From: an uncultured bacterium | Lineage (GTDB): Bacteria; Bacillota; Clostridia; Lachnospirales; Lachnospiraceae | Reading direction: 5' to 3' | DNA: 5,126 nucleotides | Assembly: GCA_945871045.1 (NCBI GenBank) | Contig: CAMBUC010000168.1 | Coordinates: forward strand, 1 to 5,126 | Shown here: one piece after another, positions 1 through 5,126 of the stretch | How positions within the stretch are numbered: position 1 is the first letter of the stretch | Layout: each line of letters opens with the position of its first letter | Notes under the pieces: model-generated | Databases searched by the model: none | What the model was told of the DNA's origin: nothing | What the model saw: only the letters and a program-made list of their open reading frames with translations | Program-made: the position numbers and the translations under genes

Positions 1-1
1 T

Positions 2-82
2 GAATATGAAGCTACAGAGTGGATCTCTTTCGAGAACAAATATATGAGACATGATATTGGTAAAGCAATCGACGAGGCATAA
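2..82 (+). CDS. C-terminal end of an unidentified upstream protein (partial)
   Basis: An open frame enters from the left edge and ends at TAA 80-82. It encodes 26 residues, beginning EYEATEWISFENKY and ending HDIGKAIDEA. The tail is acidic and soluble-looking, with no membrane segment. I do not recognise the family from so short a piece. Its stop codon lies directly next to the possible GTG (83) and ATG (86) starts of thyA, and the only Shine-Dalgarno-like bases for thyA (GAGG, 74-77) lie inside this frame. The two genes are therefore probably co-transcribed and translationally coupled. The identity needs the sequence to the left. Confidence 0.6.
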   Translation, partial: EYEATEWISFENKYMRHDIGKAIDEA

Positions 83-85
83 GTG

Positions 86-934
86 ATGAGTTTGGCAGAT
101 GAACTATTTATTACCATGTGCCGTGATATCTTAGATAACGGCACAAGCACGGAGGGTGAAAAAGTGCGCCCTCATTGGGCGGACGGCAGCAGTGCTTACA
201 CCATCAAAAAGTTTGGTGTGGTCAATCGCTATGATCTTTCGATGGAGTTTCCGGCGCTGACGTTGCGGCGAACGGCCATCAAGAGTGCAACCGATGAGAT
301 CCTTTGGATCTGGCAGCAAAAGTCCAATAATATTCATGATCTGCATAGCCATATCTGGGATGAGTGGGCGGATGCGGATGGTTCCATCGGAAAGGCCTAT
401 GGCTATCAGTTGGGCGTCAAACATCAGTATAAAGAGGGAATGATGGATCAGGTGGATCGTGTGATCTACGATCTGAAGAACAATCCCTTCAGCCGCCGCA
501 TTATGACGAATATTTATGTCCATCAGGATCTGCATGAGATGAATCTCTATCCCTGTGCGTACAGCATGACCTTTAATGTGACACAGAAAAAAGGTGATGA
601 TAAACTGACACTCAATGCTGTGTTAAATCAGCGTTCCCAGGATGTGCTCACCGCAAACAACTGGAATGTCTGCCAGTATGCGGTGCTTGTTCATATGCTG
701 GCGCAGGTTTGTGACATGCGTGTGGGAGAACTGATGCATGTCATTGCGGATGCGCATATTTACGACAGACACATACCGCTCGTAGAAGAACTGATCGCAA
801 GAAAGCCGCTTCCGGCGCCAACATTCTGGCTCAATCCGGACGTGAAGGATTTCTATGAATTCACACGCGATGATGTCAAACTGATCGACTACGAGACCGG
901 ACCGCAGATCGAGAATATTCCGGTGGCTATCTAA
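86..934 (+). CDS. thyA: Thymidylate synthase (ThyA, B. subtilis ThyA / phage phi3T-like subfamily)
   Basis: Makes dTMP from dUMP using 5,10-methylene-tetrahydrofolate and releases dihydrofolate; a cytosolic homodimer in this family. The 282-residue product is full length and close to B. subtilis ThyA (about 279). Visible family features, numbered from ATG 86, are the E71 region (DEILWIWQ), the IWDEW tryptophans W91 and W94, the phosphate-binding arginines R137/R138 in FSRRI, the nucleophile C157 in LYPCAY, Q182-R183-S184-Q185-D186, N194 (NNWN), and H224/Y226 in ADAHIY. The end, NPDVKDFYEFTRDD to PVAI, matches the B. subtilis-type C-terminus, including the terminal VAI-like residues that close over the active site. 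A GTG at 83 would add one residue. ATG 86 is preferred because it sits 8 nt after GAGG 74-77, a weak ribosome site within the preceding gene. No promoter is visible in the window. folA lies about 290 bp downstream and would reduce the dihydrofolate produced here. Confidence 0.96.
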   Translation: MSLADELFITMCRDILDNGTSTEGEKVRPHWADGSSAYTIKKFGVVNRYDLSMEFPALTLRRTAIKSATDEILWIWQQKSNNIHDLHSHIWDEWADADGSIGKAYGYQLGVKHQYKEGMMDQVDRVIYDLKNNPFSRRIMTNIYVHQDLHEMNLYPCAYSMTFNVTQKKGDDKLTLNAVLNQRSQDVLTANNWNVCQYAVLVHMLAQVCDMRVGELMHVIADAHIYDRHIPLVEELIARKPLPAPTFWLNPDVKDFYEFTRDDVKLIDYETGPQIENIPVAI

Positions 935-954
935 TGTGGATTTTTCGGATTCCC

Positions 955-970
955 GGACGCGCCTGCGTCT
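955..970 (+). terminator. Small GC-rich hairpin after thyA, weak terminator candidate
   Basis: Twenty bases after the thyA stop, GGACGC (955-960) pairs with GCGTCT (965-970) through a four-base GCCT loop: five Watson-Crick pairs plus one G-T pair. The bases after it are ATTTG rather than a clean run of T, so termination would be weak. The last base also belongs to the left arm of the larger inverted repeat, so it may equally be an edge structure of that element. Confidence 0.3.
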
Positions 971-1194
971 ATTTGAACATAGGGGTTGTCGGATGCGGCG
1001 CTGGATCTCGACATTTCATGACGTGGTGGGATGGGTTGGCGGAGCTCGGTTTCCAATGAAAAATCCTCGAAGAACGCCGGTGCTTGAAATTTTCGAGTAG
1101 TCATACGAAGAAAATTTCTTAGCATCCGCTGCGTTCTGAGCGGAGTGAGAACGTATTTTTCATGGAATCGAGTCCGACAACCCATGTAGAAATA
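970..1194. repeat. Non-coding element bounded by a long imperfect inverted repeat (MITE-like or structured RNA)
   Basis: Most of the thyA-folA gap is organised as one large stem. Left blocks pair in order with right blocks: 970-974 TATTT with 1190-1194, 977-980 ACAT with 1184-1187, 983-993 GGGTTGTCGGA with 1173-1183 (11 bp perfect), 1007-1011 CTCGA with 1168-1172, and 1014-1021 with 1160-1167 (one G-T pair). That is about 33 pairs, broken by an opposed 2-nt mismatch, two 2-nt bulges (981-982, 1012-1013) and a 13-nt bulge (994-1006). Inside are a CTCGAAGA/TTTTCGAG stem (1066-1073 with 1090-1097), the near-palindrome AAGAAA-A-TTTCTT (1108-1120) and the hairpin at 1130-1155. No convincing target-site duplication is visible. 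An 84-codon minus-strand frame crosses the region but does not look like a protein. The pairing is read directly; whether it is a mobile repeat, an RNA or a relic is undecided. Confidence 0.6.
1130..1160 (+). terminator. Hairpin followed by T5, possible intrinsic terminator upstream of folA
   Basis: TGCGTTCT (1130-1137) pairs with AGAACGTA (1148-1155), eight pairs including one G-T, around a 10-nt loop (GAGCGGAGTG). Five T follow at 1156-1160. This has the shape of a modest rho-independent terminator on the + strand and could end the thyA transcript. The stem is not very GC-rich and the T-run is short. It lies inside the larger inverted-repeat element, whose 1160-1167 arm starts at the last T, so alternative folds compete. 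Confidence 0.45.
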
Positions 1195-1210
1195 CTTAAA
1201 AAAGGATTTA

Positions 1211-1218
1211 AAAAGGAG
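1211..1218 (+). promoter_or_regulatory. Strong ribosome binding site fixing the folA start
   Basis: AAAAGGAG ends 6 nt before ATG 1225. The longer frame opening at ATG 1162 has no such site. Its extra 21 residues would be encoded by the right arm of the inverted repeat and by this ribosome binding site, so ATG 1225 is the true start. Confidence 0.85.
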
Positions 1219-1224
1219 ATACCC

Positions 1225-1713
1225 ATGAATTTAATCGCATGCGTAGACAACAACTGGGCGATCGGAAAAAACAATCAGCTGCTGGTAAAGATCCCGGCCG
1301 ACATGAAATTTTTCCGCGAGACGACCGTAGGAAAGGTCGTTGTGATGGGACGAAAGACGCTGGAGAGTTTTCCCAACGGACAGCCCTTGAAAAATAGGAC
1401 GAATATTGTGCTTACCCATAACAGGAACTACCGGGTAAAGGATGCCATCGTGGTTTATTCATTGGAAGAATTACAGGAGGAATTAAAGAAATACCCTTCT
1501 GAGGATATCTACATCCTCGGAGGCGAGAGCATCTATGAGCAGTTTGTGGATGCCTGTGATGTGGCGCATATCACGAAAGTAGATTTTGCCTATGATGCAG
1601 ATGCGCATTTTCCGAATCTGGATGAAAAACCGGAATGGCAGATCACACAGGATAGTGAGGAGCAGACCTATTTCGACCTGATCTATTATTTCTACAAATA
1701 TGAAAAAGTGTGA
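1225..1713 (+). CDS. folA: Dihydrofolate reductase
   Basis: Reduces dihydrofolate to tetrahydrofolate with NADPH, closing the cycle that ThyA opens; cytosolic. The product is 162 residues, the usual bacterial DHFR length. It begins MNLIACVDNNWAIG, matching the first strand and Met20-type loop. The catalytic acid is D26 in IPADMKFF (E. coli D27). GKVVVMGRKTLESFP (36-50) is the cofactor-binding strand and helix, RTNIVLT (58-64) the next NADPH strand, IYILGGESIYEQF (95-107) the conserved double-glycine segment, and DADAHFP (124-130) the C-terminal motif. The tryptophan usual before the catalytic acid (E. coli W22, in MPWNLP) is replaced by V21 in LLVKIP; I recall this variant from Clostridia DHFRs, unverified. 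The gene is separated from thyA by the inverted-repeat element, so joint transcription with thyA is uncertain. No clear promoter was found upstream. Confidence 0.95.
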   Translation: MNLIACVDNNWAIGKNNQLLVKIPADMKFFRETTVGKVVVMGRKTLESFPNGQPLKNRTNIVLTHNRNYRVKDAIVVYSLEELQEELKKYPSEDIYILGGESIYEQFVDACDVAHITKVDFAYDADAHFPNLDEKPEWQITQDSEEQTYFDLIYYFYKYEKV

Positions 1714-1760
1714 CTGTGAAGGTACGGATCAGTTACGAAAAAAGAAAGTAACGATAGCAT

Positions 1761-1801
1761 GTGATCTCATTCTAAGCGACTGGCGTTTGGAGTGAGATCA
1801 T
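1761..1801. repeat. Long uninterrupted intergenic hairpin (18-bp stem, 5-nt loop) between folA and the transporter
   Basis: Bases 1761-1778 pair without any bulge with 1784-1801 around the loop ACTGG (1779-1783). The stem has fourteen Watson-Crick and four G-T pairs (1761-1801, 1770-1792, 1773-1789, 1776-1786). No T-run follows, so it is not a classical intrinsic terminator in the + direction. Its 3' arm contains GGAG (1789-1792), the only fair Shine-Dalgarno match near the transporter start, at 8 nt from TTG 1801 and 20 nt from ATG 1813. The hairpin could therefore hide a ribosome site, stabilise a processed 3' end of folA mRNA, or belong to a dispersed repeat. It shares sequence blocks with the hairpin at 1130-1155. 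Confidence 0.7.
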
Positions 1802-1812
1802 TGGATATAATT

Positions 1813-2763
1813 ATGGAAAATTTTGTATATAGTATCAATGTTACCATGCCGATCTTTCTCGTTATGGTGATCGGTTGGTTTTTGAAACAGCGGGGCATGC
1901 TGGATGAGCATTTTGTCTCCGTGGCGAACAAATTCAACTTTCAGGTCACATTGCCATTTTTGGTATTTAAAGATTTATCAGTCGTTGATATCAAGGCTGT
2001 GTTTGATCTGAAGTATGTGTTATATTGCGCACTGGTCACAACCGTGTGCTTTTTTGTCATCTGGGGCGGCGCAAAACTGTTCCTAAAAGATCAAAGGATG
2101 ACGGGTGCATTTGTGCAGGCATCCTTTCGTAGCAGTGCAGCCGTTATGGGACTGGCATTCATCGAAAATATTTACGGACCGTCAGCCATGGGGCCCCTCA
2201 TGATTATCGGGGCAGTTCCCCTTTATAATATCTTTTCTGTGATCGTCCTCACGTTTGAGGCAGAGGATGACGGAGGAAAGAAGGATATGGGAAGGCTGAA
2301 AAAAGCCGGTTTGAATATACTTAAAAATCCGATTATTATCGCGATCGCGTTGGGATTATTGGTTGCATATTTTCAGATCGATTTCCCAAATATCATAGAT
2401 AATACTGTAAATAACATAGCGAAAATGGCAACACCCCTTGCCTTGATCGGTATGGGTGCAGGTTTTGAAGGAAAAAAAGCCCTCGCAAAGATCAAACCGA
2501 CGATGGTGGCATCATTCATCAAATTAGTGGCGCAGCCGCTTGTGTTTGTTCCGGTTGCAGTGGCCCTTGGATTTACCGGTGAAAAACTGATCGGAATCCT
2601 TGTGATGCTTGCAGCTCCTGCAACACCCAGCTGCTATATCATGGCAAAAAACATGAAAAATGACGGCGTTTTGACCGCAAGTATTGTCGTTACAACGACG
2701 CTCCTTGCAGCTTTCACCTTGACAGGTTGGATTTTTGTGTTAAAATGCTTACAACTTATTTAG
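1813..2763 (+). CDS. AEC (auxin efflux carrier) family transporter, substrate unknown
   Basis: An integral membrane permease of 316 residues, typical for the AEC family (about 300-320). It is almost wholly hydrophobic, with about ten membrane segments, roughly residues 5-25, 45-55, 66-90, 100-118, 125-147, 172-188, 203-218, 228-253, 258-279 and 288-312. A charged loop (EAEDDGGKKD, 149-158) separates the two halves. Family-like patches include the N-terminal INVTMPIFLVMVIGWFLK, the serine-rich SFRSSAAVMGLAF (104-116), the KNP-led helix at 171, and LAAPATPSCYIMAKN (266-280). ATG 1813 is chosen because AEC proteins usually begin just before the first helix. In-frame TTG 1801 and GTG 1792 would add 4 or 7 residues, and GGAG 1789-1792 suits TTG 1801 better. 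Members move malate, other organic acids or auxin-like anions; nothing here fixes the substrate. The neighbouring ilvBN genes hint at an acid linked to branched-chain metabolism, but that is a guess. Confidence 0.88.
   Translation: MENFVYSINVTMPIFLVMVIGWFLKQRGMLDEHFVSVANKFNFQVTLPFLVFKDLSVVDIKAVFDLKYVLYCALVTTVCFFVIWGGAKLFLKDQRMTGAFVQASFRSSAAVMGLAFIENIYGPSAMGPLMIIGAVPLYNIFSVIVLTFEAEDDGGKKDMGRLKKAGLNILKNPIIIAIALGLLVAYFQIDFPNIIDNTVNNIAKMATPLALIGMGAGFEGKKALAKIKPTMVASFIKLVAQPLVFVPVAVALGFTGEKLIGILVMLAAPATPSCYIMAKNMKNDGVLTASIVVTTTLLAAFTLTGWIFVLKCLQLI
2719..2746 (+). promoter_or_regulatory. Sigma-A type promoter for ilvBN inside the 3' end of the transporter gene
   Basis: TTGACA (2719-2724) is a perfect -35 hexamer. 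A 16-bp spacer separates it from TAAAAT (2741-2746), a five-of-six match to the -10 consensus. Transcription would start near 2753, leaving a leader of only about 25 nt before ilvB ATG 2778. That is too short for a T-box, leader peptide or riboswitch on this transcript. The match is read directly; activity is inferred. Confidence 0.7.
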
Positions 2764-2766
2764 GAG
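2762..2766 (+). promoter_or_regulatory. Ribosome binding site of ilvB overlapping the transporter stop codon
   Basis: AGGAG overlaps the transporter TAG (2761-2763) and lies 11 nt before ATG 2778, a slightly long spacing. A frame continues upstream to TTG 2727, but that would add 17 residues with no ribosome site and no counterpart in the IlvB family, so ATG 2778 is preferred. Confidence 0.7.
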
Positions 2767-2777
2767 ATGAGAACGAT

Positions 2778-4499
2778 ATGGATATAACTGGAAAGAAATT
2801 GTTTGTAAAAGCAATGCGTGAAGAGGGTGTGGACACGATCTTCGGTTATCCCGGAGGAATGGTCACGGACTTATTTGATGAATTGTATAAGGCAGATGAT
2901 ATTCATCTTGTGCTGCCGCGACATGAGCAGGCACTGATTCATGAGGCAGAAGGCTATGCTCGAGCCACCGGAAAAGTAGGTGTTTGCATCGTAACAAGTG
3001 GTCCGGGTGCCACAAATATCGTAACAGGACTTGCAGATGCACATTATGACAGCATTCCGCTTGTGGTGATCAGCGGACAGGTGCCTTTGAAACTCATCGG
3101 TAATGATGCGTTTCAGGAGGTTGACATTGTCGGAATGACACGCAGTATCACAAAATATGGTGTGACGGTACGTAATCGTGCGGATCTTGGAAAAATCTTA
3201 AAGATGGCTTTTTATATTGCAAAGACCGGCAAGCCCGGGCCTGTGCTGATCGATCTGCCGAAGGATATTCAGAATGAATCAGGCGATGCGGATTATCCCT
3301 CAAAGGTAGCGATCCGCGGATACAAGCCAAATACGTCTGTCCATGTGGGACAGTTGAAAAAAGCATATAAGATGCTGTTTTCTGCAAAGAAACCCCTGAT
3401 CCTTGCAGGCGGTGGCGTACATATTGCCGGAGCAGAGGATTTATTATGTGAATTTGCGGAGAAAACCCATGTACCGGTAGTGACGACTGTCATGGGTAAA
3501 GGTTCCATGCCGGTGGGACATCATTTGTATGTAGGCAATTGCGGCATGCATGGAAGATACGCAGCGAATAAGGCGGTCAGTGAGTGCGATGTATTGTTCT
3601 CCATCGGAACACGCTTTAACGACCGTATCACCGGAGATCTGGAAGAGTTTGCACCCAATGCAAAGATCGTACACATTGATATCGATACTGCTTCTATTTC
3701 CAGAAATGTAGTGGTAGATGTACCTGTCGTATCCGATGCACGTTTGGCGCTGGAGACGATGTTGGAGTGGGCCAAATCCCGCAGTACCAAGGCCTGGCGG
3801 GATACGATCGCATCCTGGGAAGAAGAAAATCCGCTGGCGATGCGCTCAGATAAGGGTATGAGTCCCCAGATGATCATGGAAGAGATCAATCGGGCATTTG
3901 ATTCCGGTATCGTCGTTACGGATGTGGGACAGCATCAGATGTGGGCGTCACAGTTTTTGACGTTCGGACCGGAGAAGAAATTTGTCACTTCCGGTGGACT
4001 TGGAACGATGGGCTTTGGTTTCCCGGCTGCCATCGGGGCAAAGATCGGAGCACCGGATCAGGATGTGGTGTGCATTTCCGGCGATGGAGGAATGCAGATG
4101 AATATTCAGGAACTGGCTACCGCGGTAGTAGAGGAAGTTCCGATCACGGTATGTATCTTAAATAACTACTATCTTGGCATGGTGCGCCAGATGCAGCAGT
4201 TGTTCTACGGAAAGCGATACAGCGCTACCTGTCTTCGCAGGAGAAAGAGTTGTCCGGCAGAATGCAAGGGACCTAACAAGAACTGTCCGCCTTATGAGCC
4301 TGACTTTGTAAAACTTGCAGAAAGTTACGGAGCACATGGTATCCGCGTGACGGAAGTTTCCGAGATCGCACCTGCGCTTGCTCAGGCAAAGGCGAATACG
4401 GATGCACCTACGATCATCGAATTTTTGATCGCCACAGATGAACTCGTTCTTCCTATGGTAAAGAGCGGAAATCCGATGAGTGAAATGATCTTGAGATAA
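2778..4499 (+). CDS. ilvB: Acetolactate (acetohydroxyacid) synthase, large catalytic subunit
   Basis: A thiamine-diphosphate and FAD dependent enzyme that condenses two pyruvates to acetolactate, or pyruvate and 2-ketobutyrate to acetohydroxybutyrate, the first shared step of branched-chain amino acid synthesis. The product has 573 residues. The N-terminal pyrimidine domain (about 1-170) holds the catalytic E50 in PRHEQA, plus SGPGATN (74-80) and DAFQE (110-114). The middle FAD domain (about 190-325) has GKGSMP (240-245) and RFNDRITG (279-286). The C-terminal domain carries the TPP/Mg motif from GDGG (435-438) to LNN (461-463). Two oddities stand out. Residue 472 in MVRQMQQ is Met where most AHAS have Trp. 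A cysteine-rich insertion (C485, C492, C496, C503) sits between the RYS motif and PDFVKLAESYG. IlvN follows after 14 bp in the same operon, as expected for its regulatory partner. The anabolic enzyme is favoured over catabolic AlsS by the adjacent ilvN. Confidence 0.96.
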   Translation: MDITGKKLFVKAMREEGVDTIFGYPGGMVTDLFDELYKADDIHLVLPRHEQALIHEAEGYARATGKVGVCIVTSGPGATNIVTGLADAHYDSIPLVVISGQVPLKLIGNDAFQEVDIVGMTRSITKYGVTVRNRADLGKILKMAFYIAKTGKPGPVLIDLPKDIQNESGDADYPSKVAIRGYKPNTSVHVGQLKKAYKMLFSAKKPLILAGGGVHIAGAEDLLCEFAEKTHVPVVTTVMGKGSMPVGHHLYVGNCGMHGRYAANKAVSECDVLFSIGTRFNDRITGDLEEFAPNAKIVHIDIDTASISRNVVVDVPVVSDARLALETMLEWAKSRSTKAWRDTIASWEEENPLAMRSDKGMSPQMIMEEINRAFDSGIVVTDVGQHQMWASQFLTFGPEKKFVTSGGLGTMGFGFPAAIGAKIGAPDQDVVCISGDGGMQMNIQELATAVVEEVPITVCILNNYYLGMVRQMQQLFYGKRYSATCLRRRKSCPAECKGPNKNCPPYEPDFVKLAESYGAHGIRVTEVSEIAPALAQAKANTDAPTIIEFLIATDELVLPMVKSGNPMSEMILR

Positions 4500-4505
4500 A
4501 GGAGG
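4498..4505 (+). promoter_or_regulatory. Near-consensus ribosome binding site of ilvN
   Basis: AAAGGAGG begins within the ilvB stop codon and lies 8 nt before ATG 4514. It is the strongest ribosome site in the window, and it supports ATG 4514 over the in-frame ATG at 4529. Confidence 0.85.
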
Positions 4506-4513
4506 ACGGTAGG

Positions 4514-5026
4514 ATGATCGATCGAAGTATGAAAAATAGATGGATTGCACTGTATGTGGAAAATACCGTCGGTGTATTAGCGAAGGTTTCCGGCTTATTT
4601 TCCGGAAAATCTTATAACCTGCAGTCATTGACGGTAGGTACGACAGAGGATGAAACGGTGTCACGAATGACGATCTGCGTGACCAGTGATGATGTGACAT
4701 TTGAACAGATCAAAAAGCAGTTGAACTGCATGGTCGAAGTGATCAAAGTCATTGATCTGACCCATGTGCCCATCCATATGAAAGAGATCCTGTTTGCAAA
4801 GGTAAAGGACATTTCAGCGGAGGAAAAACTGGAAGTATTCCAGATCGCTCAGGTATTTGAGGTAAAAGTAAAGGATATCGGAACCGATAGCGTGCTGTTG
4901 GAGTGCATGCTCACCGAGCGCCGCAACAACGAACTGATCGCGCTCCTTCGTTCCAAATTCCGCAATATCGAGATCGTCCGTGGCGGTGCCGTGGCGATCG
5001 AATCCATCAGTACTTCTTGTAGGTAG
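4514..5026 (+). CDS. ilvN: Acetolactate synthase, small regulatory subunit (ACT domain)
   Basis: Binds the large subunit, raises its activity and usually confers valine feedback inhibition. The product has 170 residues, the usual length of the long IlvH/IlvN type. The N-terminal ACT domain spans about residues 9-85, with ENTVGVLAKVSGLFSGKSYN and the following LQSLTVG. The C-terminal small-subunit domain, about 88-168, ends near IEIVRGGAVAIES. Residues aligned with E. coli IlvH N11, G14 and N29, where changes relieve valine inhibition, are present as N17, G20 and N35, so valine control is likely. The glycine before YN in E. coli (RGYN) is S33 here (KSYN). The 14-bp gap from ilvB and the shared promoter upstream mark a two-gene operon, probably continuing to other ilv genes beyond the edge; ilvC is a common neighbour, but it is not visible here. 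Confidence 0.95.
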   Translation: MIDRSMKNRWIALYVENTVGVLAKVSGLFSGKSYNLQSLTVGTTEDETVSRMTICVTSDDVTFEQIKKQLNCMVEVIKVIDLTHVPIHMKEILFAKVKDISAEEKLEVFQIAQVFEVKVKDIGTDSVLLECMLTERRNNELIALLRSKFRNIEIVRGGAVAIESISTSCR

Positions 5027-5089
5027 ATAGAAATCTGTGTATTATGGGGTAAGTGTGAATTAAGAAAAAAGGTAACTATTCAGAACAGG

Positions 5090-5126
5090 TCGGAGCGGAA
5101 CCGCGTAGGTCTGCACTCCGTTCCGG
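5090..5126 (+). other. Hairpin cut by the window edge, possible ilvBN terminator or leader structure
   Basis: TCGGAGCGGA (5090-5099) pairs with TCCGTTCCGG (5117-5126), ten pairs with two G-T, around a 17-nt loop. The window ends at the last paired base, so neither a longer stem nor a following T-run can be judged. The 63 bases between the ilvN stop and this hairpin hold no open frame of note; they are A-rich around 5060-5070 (TTAAGAAAAAAGGTAAC begins near there). Confidence 0.4.

Noticed and set aside
931..1185. 84-codon minus-strand open frame across the thyA-folA gap
   Set aside because: Its start lies in the right arm of the inverted repeat and its stop overlaps the thyA stop codon. The residues show no recognisable fold, and no ribosome binding site is apparent on that strand. 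It is best explained as a chance frame through a structured non-coding element.
1162..1224. Longer DHFR starting at ATG 1162
   Set aside because: The added 21 residues are encoded by the inverted-repeat arm and the ribosome binding site, have no DHFR counterpart, and lack a ribosome site of their own.
1732..1752. GTTAC/GTAAC hairpin after folA as a terminator
   Set aside because: Only five pairs close an 11-nt purine loop, the stem is AT-rich, and no T-run follows.
1806..1811. TATAAT as a -10 box for the transporter
   Set aside because: It sits directly before ATG 1813, so transcription would begin inside the gene, and no -35 hexamer lies at a suitable distance (TTGGAG 1787-1792 gives only 13 bp).
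1811..1826. CodY-like half site around GAAAATTTT
   Set aside because: Only one half of the 15-base CodY consensus matches, and it lies in coding sequence at the transporter start, where A/T runs are expected by chance.
2727..2777. Longer IlvB starting at TTG 2727
   Set aside because: The extension overlaps the transporter gene and its promoter, lacks a ribosome site, and adds residues not found in the IlvB family.
4158..4700. Long minus-strand frame across the ilvB-ilvN junction, with other antisense frames inside ilvB
   Set aside because: They overlap well-conserved IlvB and IlvN coding sequence, show no domain features, and are composition shadows of the + strand genes.

Overview
The window reads as an ordinary chromosomal stretch from a low-to-mid GC Gram-positive anaerobe. 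It most resembles a Clostridia/Lachnospiraceae genome. The grounds are strong AAGGAG-type ribosome binding sites, a thymidylate synthase of the Bacillus subtilis ThyA / phage phi3T type, a DHFR with the LLVKIP variant of the active-site loop, and an acetolactate synthase carrying a cysteine-rich insertion. The taxonomic call is inference; no 16S or other marker is present. All recognised genes lie on the + strand.

Layout. Positions 2-82 hold the last 26 codons of an unidentified gene. Its stop abuts thyA (86-934), which makes dTMP and dihydrofolate. About 290 bp of non-coding sequence follows (935-1224). Most of it (970-1194) is bounded by a long imperfect inverted repeat of about 33 pairs and contains a hairpin followed by five T. 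Then comes folA (1225-1713), dihydrofolate reductase, which recycles the dihydrofolate made by ThyA. A second gap (1714-1812) contains an 18-bp uninterrupted hairpin. Next is an AEC-family membrane transporter (1813-2763). The last codons of that gene contain a good sigma-A type promoter (TTGACA, 16 bp, TAAAAT) that would drive ilvB (2778-4499) and ilvN (4514-5026), the catalytic and regulatory subunits of acetolactate (acetohydroxyacid) synthase. The window ends inside a third hairpin (5090-5126), possibly the ilvBN terminator or part of the next leader.

How the genes work together. ThyA and DHFR form the thymidylate/folate cycle. IlvB and IlvN carry out the first common step of valine, leucine and isoleucine synthesis, with IlvN as the probable valine sensor. 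The AEC transporter lies between the two pairs; its substrate cannot be read from the sequence.

No new multi-gene system is visible. The points most worth following are the inverted-repeat element between thyA and folA, two intergenic hairpins that share sequence blocks, the four-cysteine insertion in IlvB, and a methionine in IlvB at the position normally held by the tryptophan that shapes 2-ketobutyrate preference and herbicide binding.
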